A stretch of DNA of 41,449 nt from a virus, in IMG/VR virus record IMGVR_UViG_3300025732_000089, positions 1 through 41,449 of that record, one strand, 5' to 3'. The translations under genes and the position numbers were made by a program. The notes under the pieces are model-generated. The model had not been told where the DNA came from. It did no database searches and saw only the letters and a list, made by a program, of their open reading frames with translations. Shown here piece after piece: positions 12,733-19,347 of the stretch. Positions within the stretch are counted from its first letter, which is position 1. Every line of letters starts with the position of its first letter.

Positions 12733-12745
12733 AGAGAGCAATCTT

Positions 12746-13729
12746 ATGCCTGTATATTACAACGAAATAGAACCATACCCCGCGCAATGGCTACGCAATC
12801 TGATCAAGGCGGGGCGCATACCGGATGGAGAGGTAGATGAGCGATCAATCGTTGACGTGCGGCCCGAAGACCTCAGGGGGTTTGACCAGTGTCACTTCTT
12901 CGCAGGCGTCGCCGGGTGGAGCAGGGCCCTCCAGCTCGCCGGCTGGCCCGACGACAGACCTGTTTGGACCGGCTCCTGTCCCTGCCAGCCGTTCAGCGTC
13001 GCCGGGCGCGGCAAGGGAACAGCCGACGAGCGGCATCTCTGGCCAGAGTTTTACCGGCTTATCCGCGAGTGCAAACCTGCAATCGTCATTGGCGAGCAGG
13101 TTGCGTCGCGCGCTGGGCGAGAATGGCTCTCCGGAGTGTTCGCTGATCTGGAAGGAGTGGGATATGCCGGGGCGGGAGCCGATCTGTGCGCAGCGGGCGT
13201 CGGGGCGCCGCACATCAGGCAGCGGCTCTACTGGGTCGCATTGGCCGACGCCGAAAGCCTCGGACGGAGAGGGCGGGCGCACGACGAAGACGAAGGGCGG
13301 CGGGAACAGCCACCTGCCAATTCATGCGAGGGAAGCGGCGACGTGGCCGACGCCGACATCATCAGATCATCTGCACAACAATTCGGAAACGATAGAGCGA
13401 TGGACGGAGAGGGCTGCGGAGAAGAAAAAGCAGGGCATACATCTGCAATTTGCTCTTCGGCATGCCGTCCAGACATGGCCGACGCCGACGACGCGGGACG
13501 GGAAGGACGGTCAATACTGCCCGAACGTGCCGACGAACTCTCTCCTTGGTCGCGAGGCGTGGAGTGGCGACGGGGAGCCGACGGCAAAGAGAGGCGCGTT
13601 AAATCCGGAGTTCGTCTGCTGGTTGATGGGGTTCCCAACCGAGTGGGACGACTGCGGGGTTACGGTAACGCGATTGTCCCGCCGCTCGCGGCCAGGGTGA
13701 TTGAGGCAGTGATGGAGATAATCGAATAA
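12746..13729 (+). CDS. DNA (cytosine-5) methyltransferase
   Basis: 327 residues starting MPVYYNEIEPYPAQWLRN. C5-methyltransferase motifs in order: motif I HFFAGVAGW (50-58), motif IV G-SCPCQPFS with catalytic C80, motif VI as GEQVAS (E117; the usual ENV is EQV, as I recall for phage Dcm-like enzymes), motif VIII RQRLYWVA (158-165), and motif X GYGNAIVPP near the C-terminus. It transfers methyl from S-adenosylmethionine to cytosine, probably protecting phage DNA from host restriction. The region between motifs VIII and X is low-complexity (LADAES, VADADI, MADADDAGRE) and shares its DNA with a second long frame. The AGAGAGAGCAATCTT leader supports ATG 12746. Confidence 0.85.
   Translation: MPVYYNEIEPYPAQWLRNLIKAGRIPDGEVDERSIVDVRPEDLRGFDQCHFFAGVAGWSRALQLAGWPDDRPVWTGSCPCQPFSVAGRGKGTADERHLWPEFYRLIRECKPAIVIGEQVASRAGREWLSGVFADLEGVGYAGAGADLCAAGVGAPHIRQRLYWVALADAESLGRRGRAHDEDEGRREQPPANSCEGSGDVADADIIRSSAQQFGNDRAMDGEGCGEEKAGHTSAICSSACRPDMADADDAGREGRSILPERADELSPWSRGVEWRRGADGKERRVKSGVRLLVDGVPNRVGRLRGYGNAIVPPLAARVIEAVMEIIE
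12837..13700 (+). CDS. Overprinted ORF inside the methyltransferase gene (WPTP-repeat protein)
   Basis: 287 codons open in the +1 frame relative to the methyltransferase, wholly inside it, with its own GGAGAGGTAG before ATG 12837. The product has TCGPKTSGGLTSVTSSQ at the start, three WPTP motifs (WPTPKASDG, WPTPTSSDH, WPTPTTRDGKDG), VPTNSLLGREAW, and ends LNPEFVCWLMGFPTEWDDC followed by a Ser/Arg tail. I recall many phage hypothetical proteins with the same order, so this frame seems conserved and not just chance. Function unknown. Whether both frames are translated cannot be decided from this sequence. Confidence 0.45.
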   Translation: MSDQSLTCGPKTSGGLTSVTSSQASPGGAGPSSSPAGPTTDLFGPAPVPASRSASPGAAREQPTSGISGQSFTGLSASANLQSSLASRLRRALGENGSPECSLIWKEWDMPGREPICAQRASGRRTSGSGSTGSHWPTPKASDGEGGRTTKTKGGGNSHLPIHAREAATWPTPTSSDHLHNNSETIERWTERAAEKKKQGIHLQFALRHAVQTWPTPTTRDGKDGQYCPNVPTNSLLGREAWSGDGEPTAKRGALNPEFVCWLMGFPTEWDDCGVTVTRLSRRSRPG

Positions 13730-13758
13730 TCCCCATAAAAGGCGAATAATCCCCATAA
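13723..13758. repeat. Two 16-bp direct repeats
   Basis: CGAATAATCCCCATAA occurs at 13723-13738 and 13743-13758, a 20-bp period. The first copy includes the methyltransferase stop codon and the second leads straight into the AAGGAG ribosome-binding site of the next gene. It could be a duplication scar or a paired protein-binding site controlling translation or transcription there. Confidence 0.75.
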
Positions 13759-13770
13759 GGAGAACATGAC

Positions 13771-14445
13771 ATGGCGCCAGGACGTTACAGATCAAAGCAG
13801 AAGCCGGCGGCCGAAAAAGGCTTCGCCTCCTCCACCCGCCCGACTATCCCGTGGCAGCAGACCGCCGGCATGTATCTCGCCGGACAGGAGTGGGTCGACG
13901 AGGTGGATCTCGTCACCCTTGAGATGGACCGCAAGTGGGGGCGGGGGCGTTTGCGGCTGGCTGTCGACCCGGACATCCGGGAGAAATACGACCGGCAAAG
14001 GTATCTCTATTTGCAGGCTCTGTGGGAGGGCCAGCTGGAGGACCTCAGGCGCGAAGCCGGCATGATGGTCAAGGCGCTCCGGAGATGCGACGAGCTCGCC
14101 TCCATAGCCGGCAAGAAACCAATCCACCCGAGCGTCTGGGAGGTCACCCTTGACGACGGCCGGGTGGCGGCCATTGTCCGCGAGCCGGAGGCGCTTCAGT
14201 TTGTGGCCGCAGACGGGCGCTACGTGGTCGTCTATGACCTTGAAGAGATAGGCAAGCTACTACCCTACCTCTCCGACGTTTGCGCGATCAAGGAGGCGTT
14301 TCCGGGGGCCACAGTGGCCAGGACGGCCGGAGCCATCAAGGACCCGTTCGCCGCAATGGAGGGGATCGACACGCACGGCATCTTTGACGTCAGGGCCCCG
14401 ATTGACGACGTCATGAATTTTGAAGACGACAGCGTTCCATTCTGA
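13771..14445 (+). CDS. Hypothetical protein, 224 residues
   Basis: Starts MAPGRYRSKQKPAAEKGFA. A basic N-terminus is followed by a helical region (WVDEVDLVTLEMDRKWGRG, REKYDRQRYLYLQALWEG...LRREAGMMVKALRR) and a mixed alpha/beta C-terminal half with SVWEVTLDDGRVAAIVRE and an acidic end (NFEDDSVPF). No recognised family. AAGGAGAACATGAC precedes the start; an out-of-frame ATG at 13766 is closer to the Shine-Dalgarno but opens only a 99-codon shadow frame. Confidence 0.6.
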   Translation: MAPGRYRSKQKPAAEKGFASSTRPTIPWQQTAGMYLAGQEWVDEVDLVTLEMDRKWGRGRLRLAVDPDIREKYDRQRYLYLQALWEGQLEDLRREAGMMVKALRRCDELASIAGKKPIHPSVWEVTLDDGRVAAIVREPEALQFVAADGRYVVVYDLEEIGKLLPYLSDVCAIKEAFPGATVARTAGAIKDPFAAMEGIDTHGIFDVRAPIDDVMNFEDDSVPF

Positions 14446-14463
14446 GTAGTCAAGGATTGCTTG

Positions 14464-14793
14464 ATGACTGACGACGCAACAATCGGGCGGCAGGCGAGGG
14501 ATGACGCCCTCGACGCCGTCCTGAATAAAAACGCCATCTGGCGCACACATGTTCTGGACTTCATCGAGAACCGGCTGCCCCAGGGCTGGGTCGGCACGGG
14601 CGAGGACATCCGCCGGCTGGCAGTGGAGGACGGCCTGCCAAATCCCGGCCACCCCAATGCGTGGGGCGCCGTGATCATGTATGCCGTTAAAAATAAAAAT
14701 TGGCTGCAATGGACCGGCAAAGTGAGGCCGATGACGCAGCGAAGCAGCCACGCGAGGCTGACGCGGGAGTATGTTCGCTTCGACCCGCTGTAA
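14464..14793 (+). CDS. Hypothetical protein, 109 residues
   Basis: MTDDATIGRQARDDALDAVL..., with a helical first half, then PQGWVGTGEDIRRLAVEDGL and PNAWGAVIMYAVKNKNWLQWTG. The pattern 'trigger helix, gly turn, W-G-A-V-I' resembles small VRR/endodeoxyribonuclease-accessory or winged-helix phage proteins (I recall 'PNAWGAxxxxAxxxGxI' proteins of unknown role). The last gene of the rightward block, followed immediately by a strong terminator. Confidence 0.55.
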   Translation: MTDDATIGRQARDDALDAVLNKNAIWRTHVLDFIENRLPQGWVGTGEDIRRLAVEDGLPNPGHPNAWGAVIMYAVKNKNWLQWTGKVRPMTQRSSHARLTREYVRFDPL

Positions 14794-14798
14794 CAAAA

Positions 14799-14825
14799 AG
14801 GGCCCCTTGCGGGGCCCTCTTTTTA
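14799..14825. terminator. Bidirectional intrinsic terminator
   Basis: AGGGCCCC (14799-14806), loop TTGC, GGGGCCCT (14811-14818), then CTTTTT on the plus strand. On the minus strand the stem is followed by TTTTTGTTA. It separates two convergent operons and ends both. Confidence 0.9.
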
Positions 14826-15065
14826 TGCGGACGTATTTTCATCTGCCTCCGCCCGCAATTCCATGCAAACAACTTCCAGCAACCAGTCTCTGTCAATCTG
14901 GTCTTCCCGGAGGCCGTGCACCAGAACGGCCACCAGCCTTGGAACCGGGTGCGTGCCGCACAGCCATGAAGTGACCTGCCGCTCTGTCTTCCCGCATATT
15001 GTCGCAAGATCCCTGTTGGACAGGCCAAGCTCCGACATGCTTTGTTTAAGCATTATTGGCTGCAT
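14823..15065 (-). CDS. XRE-type helix-turn-helix protein
   Basis: 80 residues starting MQPIMLKQSMSELGLS. LGLSNRDLATICGKTERQVTSW (about 13-34) is a Cro/CI-like HTH: helix 2 RDLATICG, recognition helix ERQVTSWL, then a G-x-x-PVPRLVAVLVHGL packing helix. It is the last gene of the leftward unit started at P1 (17134-17163). By position and fold it is a candidate repressor for the operators in this phage. A homologue of known specificity is not recognised. Confidence 0.65.
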   Translation of the reverse strand: MQPIMLKQSMSELGLSNRDLATICGKTERQVTSWLCGTHPVPRLVAVLVHGLREDQIDRDWLLEVVCMELRAEADENTSA

Positions 15066-15067
15066 GA

Positions 15068-15334
15068 TTACACCGGCAGCAATCTGCGCGTCACACGTGC
15101 CGGCGCCTCGGCGTCAAATTGCCTGCGGCTTTCTATTACGCCCTCCACGCGTCTCAGCTTCTCGTGAACGTATCTGGCGCAATCGAGCTCCGTCCAGTTT
15201 GGCGACGTTGACGCCGGGTCGCGTTTTGATAGCCGGCAAAAAACGCCCCACAACACCGGGTTGACCTCCCAGCATGGATCGAGGCGGCAATCCTCTTCAG
15301 AGTAAAATTTAGCCCATGGATAAACGGCGCTCAT
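15068..15334 (-). CDS. Hypothetical protein, 88 residues
   Basis: MSAVYPWAKFYSEEDCRLDP..., with three cysteines, a Trp-rich N-terminus (CWEVNPVLWGVF), and a helical basic C-terminus (ARYVHEKLRRVEGVIESRRQF). Start overlaps the preceding stop as ATGA. No family recognised. Confidence 0.5.
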   Translation of the reverse strand: MSAVYPWAKFYSEEDCRLDPCWEVNPVLWGVFCRLSKRDPASTSPNWTELDCARYVHEKLRRVEGVIESRRQFDAEAPARVTRRLLPV

Positions 15335-15444
15335 TTTCTGTCTCCCGCTTTTATGACGGCCCAAACAATGATGAAGGCGATGAGGCCCCCGCCGACCAGA
15401 AAGCCGACGGTGACCAGTAGCGTAGCAAGAACCATAGCCATCAT
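15331..15444 (-). CDS. Small single-span membrane protein, 37 residues
   Basis: Starts MMAMVLATLLVTVGFLVGGG and continues LIAFIIVWAVIKAGDRK: one long transmembrane helix and a short basic tail. Both ends overlap neighbours as ATGA. The exact start among ATGs at 15444, 15441 and 15435 is uncertain; GGGGGAG lies just upstream. Confidence 0.5.
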   Translation of the reverse strand: MMAMVLATLLVTVGFLVGGGLIAFIIVWAVIKAGDRK

Positions 15445-15683
15445 GCTCCCCCATGGCGTTGTATTGTGGTGACCATCGCCAAAATGCCGAACACAAGTTC
15501 CATCACCCTTGCTTCATGCACTGATCCGGGGACTATCGACACCCCGCGGCGCTTCAGCGTTTTGTCAATTGAGGCAAACAATTCATCCGCCATCTCATAT
15601 CTTTGCCCGGCGGTGATTTCGGGGCGATCCGGCTCCTGCGGCGGAAAGTATGCCGTTGCGTTCCAGTCGACATTAATTGGCAT
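15441..15683 (-). CDS. Hypothetical protein, 80 residues
   Basis: MPINVDWNATAYFPPQEPDR..., Pro-rich head, then helical (YEMADELFASIDKTLKRRG and EARVMELVFGILAMVTTIQR). The 5' end overlaps the upstream gene by 11 bp. Function unknown. Confidence 0.5.
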   Translation of the reverse strand: MPINVDWNATAYFPPQEPDRPEITAGQRYEMADELFASIDKTLKRRGVSIVPGSVHEARVMELVFGILAMVTTIQRHGGA

Positions 15684-15924
15684 TTTGCTTATGCTCCCCG
15701 TATCGCGGATTAAACAGATGATACCCGTTTTTGCAAAGCCATATCGCGAGATGCTCCCCCTCGCGGCAATCTACGGCAATTGACTTGCCGCGATACTGCC
15801 ACCCCTCGGCAATGACGTTTTCGGCAAAAAACTCTTCAGCCTCGGGGGTGACGGGTTCAAAGAACCAGATCGATGACCACGCCTCTGCGTGCACCAGAAC
15901 ATCGATATTTTTAATGCTGCTCAT
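15673..15924 (-). CDS. Hypothetical protein, 83 residues
   Basis: MSSIKNIDVLVHAEAWSSIW.... It is alpha/beta with VLVHAEAWSSIWFFEPVTPEA (to about residue 28) and EGWQYRGKSIAVDCREGEH. GAGGAGAAGTCATC before ATG 15924 is a strong ribosome-binding site. I recall similar small phage proteins (S-I-W-x-F-x-P-x-T-x-x-A) but no known role. Confidence 0.55.
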   Translation of the reverse strand: MSSIKNIDVLVHAEAWSSIWFFEPVTPEAEEFFAENVIAEGWQYRGKSIAVDCREGEHLAIWLCKNGYHLFNPRYGEHKQNAN

Positions 15925-15938
15925 GATGACTTCTCCTC

Positions 15939-16532
15939 TTATTTCGTCCAATCAGGGCGTTCATATTCAGGCGCGCTCAGGCGGTGGGGCATTACGGCGC
16001 ACACGTAGCTGACGCCGTCGACGCCGGGGAAGTAGACGGGAGCCGGACTAAGGCCGTTGTGGTAGACGCAAACGCGCCCCTCCTTGTCCCCCAGCGCCTT
16101 CGCGATCTTGCCGAAGTCGGCGAGATACCGCGGGTTGAATTGCGCTGTCTCGCCGTTGACCCCGTTCGGGATGATGCGGCGCCAGTCCGGGAACGTCGCA
16201 TCAATCGGGCGGAACAGGTAATCCCGGCCGCAATACTGCAGCAGATACTTGCCGTCAGCGGCCGGCGTGATTGTCCCATATGGGACGGGTTTGAATATTT
16301 TGATCTCCGCCACGATCTCCGAGGGGATGATGATCACAAAGGGCGTCGGCTCCTCGCCTTCGTCCCACGTCGCCTTGTCATTGAAGGCGGCGATGCGGTG
16401 GCCGTCGGTTGCGACGCATGTGATGTCGTCGACGCGCGCATCCACGCAGACCCCGTTCAAATAATATCTGGTTTCTTCCTTGCCGCAGACGGTCGCCGCC
16501 GCCTTCAGAAGATTGATGTCTATTGCAGGCAT
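15939..16532 (-). CDS. Sliding-clamp-like protein (DnaN / beta-clamp family)
   Basis: 197 residues starting MPAIDINLLKAAATVCGKEE. Beta-clamp hallmarks: YLNGVCVDA...ITCVATDGHRIAAFN (about 24-51, the clamp repeat with TDGHR), VIIIPSEIVAEIK, and a C-terminal VSYVCAVMPHRL, equivalent to the VMPMRL end of DnaN. At 197 residues it is about half of bacterial DnaN (about 366), so it holds roughly two clamp subdomains and would need to form a larger ring oligomer. It is a processivity factor candidate for the phage or host polymerase. Confidence 0.75.
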   Translation of the reverse strand: MPAIDINLLKAAATVCGKEETRYYLNGVCVDARVDDITCVATDGHRIAAFNDKATWDEGEEPTPFVIIIPSEIVAEIKIFKPVPYGTITPAADGKYLLQYCGRDYLFRPIDATFPDWRRIIPNGVNGETAQFNPRYLADFGKIAKALGDKEGRVCVYHNGLSPAPVYFPGVDGVSYVCAVMPHRLSAPEYERPDWTK

Positions 16533-16569
16533 GTTTCTGTCTCCATGTTACAGGCATTTTGAAGAAGGA

Positions 16570-16728
16570 TCATTGATCCTCGTAAAACGTGTCCCACCAC
16601 GCGTCTTCCCATATCCTCGCCAGCTTTTCGCTGACGCCGACGTAAGGATTGTCCGAGCAACGGACGCAGTCCTTGTAGGCATAGTGGCCTTCGCTGTAGA
16701 CGATCTCTTCCACTTTAATCTCCATCAT
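16570..16728 (-). CDS. Small hypothetical protein, 52 residues
   Basis: MMEIKVEEIVYSEGHYAYKD... contains CVRCS and a Trp-rich tail (ARIWEDAWWDTFYEDQ). The C-x-x-C pair could bind a metal but is single. The start may be either of two adjacent ATGs (16728 or 16725), with GATGAGACC upstream. Confidence 0.5.
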   Translation of the reverse strand: MMEIKVEEIVYSEGHYAYKDCVRCSDNPYVGVSEKLARIWEDAWWDTFYEDQ

Positions 16729-16740
16729 GGTCTCATCAGA

Positions 16741-16775
16741 GCCCGCCTTACGGGCTGACGGGGCCGGGGCCCCGT
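16741..16775 (-). terminator. Two GC hairpins between genes
   Basis: AGCCCG/CGGGCT (about 16740-16756) and ACGGGGCC/GGCCCCGT (16758-16765, 16768-16775) lie between the genes at 16570 and 16783. No T-run follows on the minus strand, so they could be attenuators or RNA-stability hairpins instead of true terminators. Confidence 0.4.
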
Positions 16776-16782
16776 TTCGACC

Positions 16783-17097
16783 TTACGCAACGTTGGCGAG
16801 CAGCGGCTTGACGCGCAGCGCCTTGGTGGGCTTGCCGACCTTGGTGAGGGCGGCGATCTGGTCCTCTGTGGCGCCGAGCTGGCGCAGCAGGTTCAGGGCG
16901 GCGTCCTTGTCGAGCGTGCGGGCGCCAGCCTTGGTGTCGATGGCGACGATGCACGCGTCGCCGTAAACCTCGGCGTCGTCGCCGGCGGCGTCGAGCAGCT
17001 CCTTGCGGGCGGCGTCAACGCGGGCGGTGATCTTCTCCTGCTCGAACTTGAGGAGGGCGTAGGCGTCGGCGAGCGGGGCGATGTTGGAAGCGGTCAT
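16783..17097 (-). CDS. Hypothetical protein, 104 residues, first gene of the P1 unit
   Basis: MTASNIAPLADAYALLKFEQ..., an N-terminal long helix (to about residue 40), then VYGDACIVAIDTKAG, DKDAALNLLRQLGATEDQIA and a final TKALRVKPLLANVA. Helix followed by a small strand-helix domain resembles phage host-nuclease-inhibitor-type proteins in outline only. CTTACGGAGATTGAT precedes the start, and a strong promoter lies 40 bp upstream. Confidence 0.5.
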   Translation of the reverse strand: MTASNIAPLADAYALLKFEQEKITARVDAARKELLDAAGDDAEVYGDACIVAIDTKAGARTLDKDAALNLLRQLGATEDQIAALTKVGKPTKALRVKPLLANVA

Positions 17098-17133
17098 ATC
17101 AATCTCCGTAAGATGCAAGATCACGATGAACGC

Positions 17134-17163
17134 TTTATACAGGAAGTTTCTTCCTGCTGTCAA
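17134..17163 (-). promoter_or_regulatory. Minus-strand promoter P1 with operator
   Basis: On the minus strand: TTGACA (17158-17163), 18-bp spacer, TATAAA (17134-17139). The spacer contains the inverted repeat AGGAAG-AAA-CTTCCT, which covers most of the region between -35 and -10. A close relative is in P2. It drives the genes from 17097 down to 14823. Confidence 0.75.
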
Positions 17164-17182
17164 TAACAATCTTAGTATATTC

Positions 17183-17214
17183 TCAAAAAAAATCAGGGGG
17201 CCGGAACCCCCTGA
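17183..17214 (-). terminator. Minus-strand intrinsic terminator after the helicase gene
   Basis: TCAGGGGG (17193-17200) / CCCCCTGA (17207-17214), loop CCGGAA. On the minus strand it is followed by eight T's (17185-17192). It ends the P2 helicase transcript just before P1. Confidence 0.85.
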
Positions 17215-17236
17215 AAAATAACGGGTAACAATTTGC

Positions 17237-18763
17237 CTAGTCCGCCGACCTTGGCACGGTCACCTCTATCAGCGACTGTTTGGCCCTCGTTGCCGCCACG
17301 TAGCACAGGTTATTTTCCTGATCGTATTGCCAACGCTGCGTCGCAAATCGGCTCGGGAGGGTGTTCTCGCGGTCCAGCCAGTAAACCGTGTCCCACTCGC
17401 GCCCCTTGGCCTTGTGGATAGTGGACAGCACCAGCATCCGGTCGACGTTATCCTCAAACAGTCCCTGAATAGTGTCCACGACAGCGGTGATGCTGTCGCG
17501 GTTCTCCGCGCGGCACTTTGCCGTAATTACCCGGATCGTGTCAGCCTGATCCTTGATCGACTGCGCGCCGGCGGCGTCATTACGCGCCTTGGCCCGGATA
17601 ATATTGGTCTCGGACCACACGCCAACGGCCTCCTCCAGACCATGCAGCGTCTTCACCCGCCGCCACTTGGTCGCCAGCTTGATCAGACCCTTGCCAATGT
17701 CGCGACCTTCTACGCGACAGGGGACGCCATCCCGGATCAGGCTGAAGGCCAGCGTAACGAGCGGCTTGGTGTTGCGGCACAAAATTGCTGTGCCGCCGGT
17801 CAGGTCATTGCGGGCGTGCAGCTCTGAGTAGTCAATCAGGCTAACCGATCCCTCGGGGGCGTCCTCGTGCGCCTCAATGTGGTCGACCCATTGATGCGCG
17901 TGCCCAACGACCGCCTTCGGACACCGATAAGTAACAGTCAGCGGAAGCTCGATGGCGTTGAAGTCGTCGCGGATCAAATCCAGCGCGTCAGCGTCGGCCC
18001 CCGTGAAGCCATAGATCGCCTGCCGGCGGTCGCCAACGGCTACAACGCGGCCGCCCGGAGACAGAACAGCCTTCACCAGAGCGCGGCGCGCCGGGTTGGT
18101 GTCCTGCGCCTCGTCGATGAACACCCATGGATAGGTCCAGAACCGCAATTTAAGCAGCACTGGCAGGTAAACCATGTCGTCAAAATCAATCACGTCGGTT
18201 CGGGTATTAGAAGCCTTGAGGACATCAATCGCCGCGTTGACGATTTCTCCGGCGCGCTCCTGGGCGTCTTCCTTTTCGCGCCCAAGCAGGTCGAAGTGAT
18301 CGATTATGTCAAACCACTTGCTTTCGTCGTCAATCGCGCCGTAGACGCCAATGGCGCGCTGCTTCGCCAAAGAGACAAGGGAGGCGACGACTTCGGAATA
18401 CACGCGCACGACGTGATCCGGGTAAACGCTCTTGCCGGCTTCGGCGATAAGGTTTGTCACCTTCAGCCCCTCAACCTTGACCCTCGGGAAGGTCTTTTTG
18501 TAGGCCGAGAGGCCAAACGAATGCACTGTTCCGGCCTTCGCCTTCTTCCAGTCTACGTTGCGAGCCGCCAGCTTGCCGCTGATTTCGTCGGCAATTTTCT
18601 TGTTGTAGGCAAGCAATGCGACAGACCCCTCCGCCCGCTCAACCGCCTCAATCAGCGTCGTTGTTTTGCCGGCGCCCGCCACAGCCTCAAGGACGCAGGA
18701 CCCCTTGCCCTTGACGACCCAATCCAGAAAAGCCGCCTGCTGCGGCGATGCTACAAATGCCAT
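17237..18763 (-). CDS. UvrD/Rep-like superfamily 1 DNA helicase
   Basis: 508 residues. SF1A motifs in order: Q-motif PQQAAFLDW; Walker A EAVAGAGKTTT (26-36); motif Ia LAYNKK; Walker B VFIDEAQDTN (DEAQ 217-220); motif III GDRRQAIYGF (244-253); motif IV TYRCP (278-282); motif V STIHKAKGREWD; and motif VI NNLCYVAATRAK. All catalytic residues are present. It is shorter than UvrD (about 720), mainly in the accessory subdomains, as in phage Dda-sized helicases. An ATP-driven 3'-5' DNA helicase for replication restart or recombination is expected. Transcribed alone from P2; GGAGATAGAAC precedes the start. Confidence 0.9.
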   Translation of the reverse strand: MAFVASPQQAAFLDWVVKGKGSCVLEAVAGAGKTTTLIEAVERAEGSVALLAYNKKIADEISGKLAARNVDWKKAKAGTVHSFGLSAYKKTFPRVKVEGLKVTNLIAEAGKSVYPDHVVRVYSEVVASLVSLAKQRAIGVYGAIDDESKWFDIIDHFDLLGREKEDAQERAGEIVNAAIDVLKASNTRTDVIDFDDMVYLPVLLKLRFWTYPWVFIDEAQDTNPARRALVKAVLSPGGRVVAVGDRRQAIYGFTGADADALDLIRDDFNAIELPLTVTYRCPKAVVGHAHQWVDHIEAHEDAPEGSVSLIDYSELHARNDLTGGTAILCRNTKPLVTLAFSLIRDGVPCRVEGRDIGKGLIKLATKWRRVKTLHGLEEAVGVWSETNIIRAKARNDAAGAQSIKDQADTIRVITAKCRAENRDSITAVVDTIQGLFEDNVDRMLVLSTIHKAKGREWDTVYWLDRENTLPSRFATQRWQYDQENNLCYVAATRAKQSLIEVTVPRSAD

Positions 18764-18782
18764 GTTCTATCTCCATGAAATA

Positions 18783-18806
18783 AGGGGGCGCCTTGCGACG
18801 CCCCCT
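18783..18806 (-). terminator. Minus-strand hairpin terminator overlapping the P2 start
   Basis: AGGGGGCG (18783-18790) / CGCCCCCT (18799-18806), then TTATTT on the minus strand. It lies after the 18834-19073 gene and directly against the P2 -10. A transcript started at P2 would begin inside the stem, so it would not form the hairpin itself. Confidence 0.65.
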
Positions 18807-18807
18807 C

Positions 18808-18837
18808 TTGATACAGGAAGTAACTTCTACCTGTCAA
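18808..18837 (-). promoter_or_regulatory. Minus-strand promoter P2 with operator
   Basis: On the minus strand: TTGACA (18832-18837), 18-bp spacer, TATCAA (18808-18813). The spacer holds AGAAGTTACTTCCTG, sharing GAAG-N-ACTTCCTGTAT with P1. The -35 overlaps the stop codon of the upstream gene. It drives the helicase gene. Confidence 0.7.
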
Positions 18838-19073
18838 GGGGTCAGAGAAATATCAGGCCTGTCCAGCCACGTCACTTTGGGGAGTGTGACGCCCTTTTCT
18901 CTTGCCCGCCGACGCGCCTGCCCAAACGCCCGCTTGCCTTCGATGATTTTGCGGTAGTCCGGGTCTTCTTCCAGCCGCTTGAGAAAGTCGTTTCTCGCCT
19001 TCTGGAATTTTGGGTCAATTTTATTTTGCAGGTAGATTTGGCCCAGGGTCTTGCTTCTCGATATCGCTGTCAT
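18834..19073 (-). CDS. Small basic protein, 79 residues
   Basis: MTAISRSKTLGQIYLQNKID..., Lys/Arg-rich and helical (KARNDFLKRLEEDPDY and IEGKRAFGQARRRAREKG). ATG 19073 follows TTGGAGAGAAAC. Overlaps the upstream gene by 53 bp in another frame. Function unknown. Confidence 0.5.
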   Translation of the reverse strand: MTAISRSKTLGQIYLQNKIDPKFQKARNDFLKRLEEDPDYRKIIEGKRAFGQARRRAREKGVTLPKVTWLDRPDISLTP

Positions 19074-19347
19074 GTTTCTCTCCAAATGTTGGCTCTATTT
19101 CCAATTGAACTCTGACGTATTCCGCCATCCACTCGTATATTCTGCTTGCCGCCTCATAGTCAGAGGGGTTTTTCTCCAGCCTCTCCGCCATCCTCCGAAC
19201 GCCCAGCACCGCATTGTCCCTCACGGCGACGAGCCGGCCCAGGTGACGCCGCGCCTCCTCCTCCCTCTCCGCCTGCGCCACTATTGCCTCTATTTTCGCC
19301 TCCAGCTCCTCCAGCGTCTCTGACTTCTTCCGACCCTGTTTGCTCAT
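19021..19347 (-). CDS. Coiled-coil protein, 108 residues
   Basis: MSKQGRKKSETLEELEAKIE..., a coiled coil over residues 8-45, then VRRMAERLEKNPSDYEAASRIYEWM and a polar tail. CAAAGGAGACGGG precedes the start. The tail overlaps the next gene by 53 bp. Unknown function. Confidence 0.55.
   Translation of the reverse strand: MSKQGRKKSETLEELEAKIEAIVAQAEREEEARRHLGRLVAVRDNAVLGVRRMAERLEKNPSDYEAASRIYEWMAEYVRVQLEIEPTFGEKHDSDIEKQDPGPNLPAK

Noticed and set aside
12746-13729. Methyltransferase inactivated because motif VI reads EQV instead of ENV
   Set aside because: EQV is, as I recall, usual for phage Dcm-like proteins, and the catalytic PCQ motif and the other motifs are intact.
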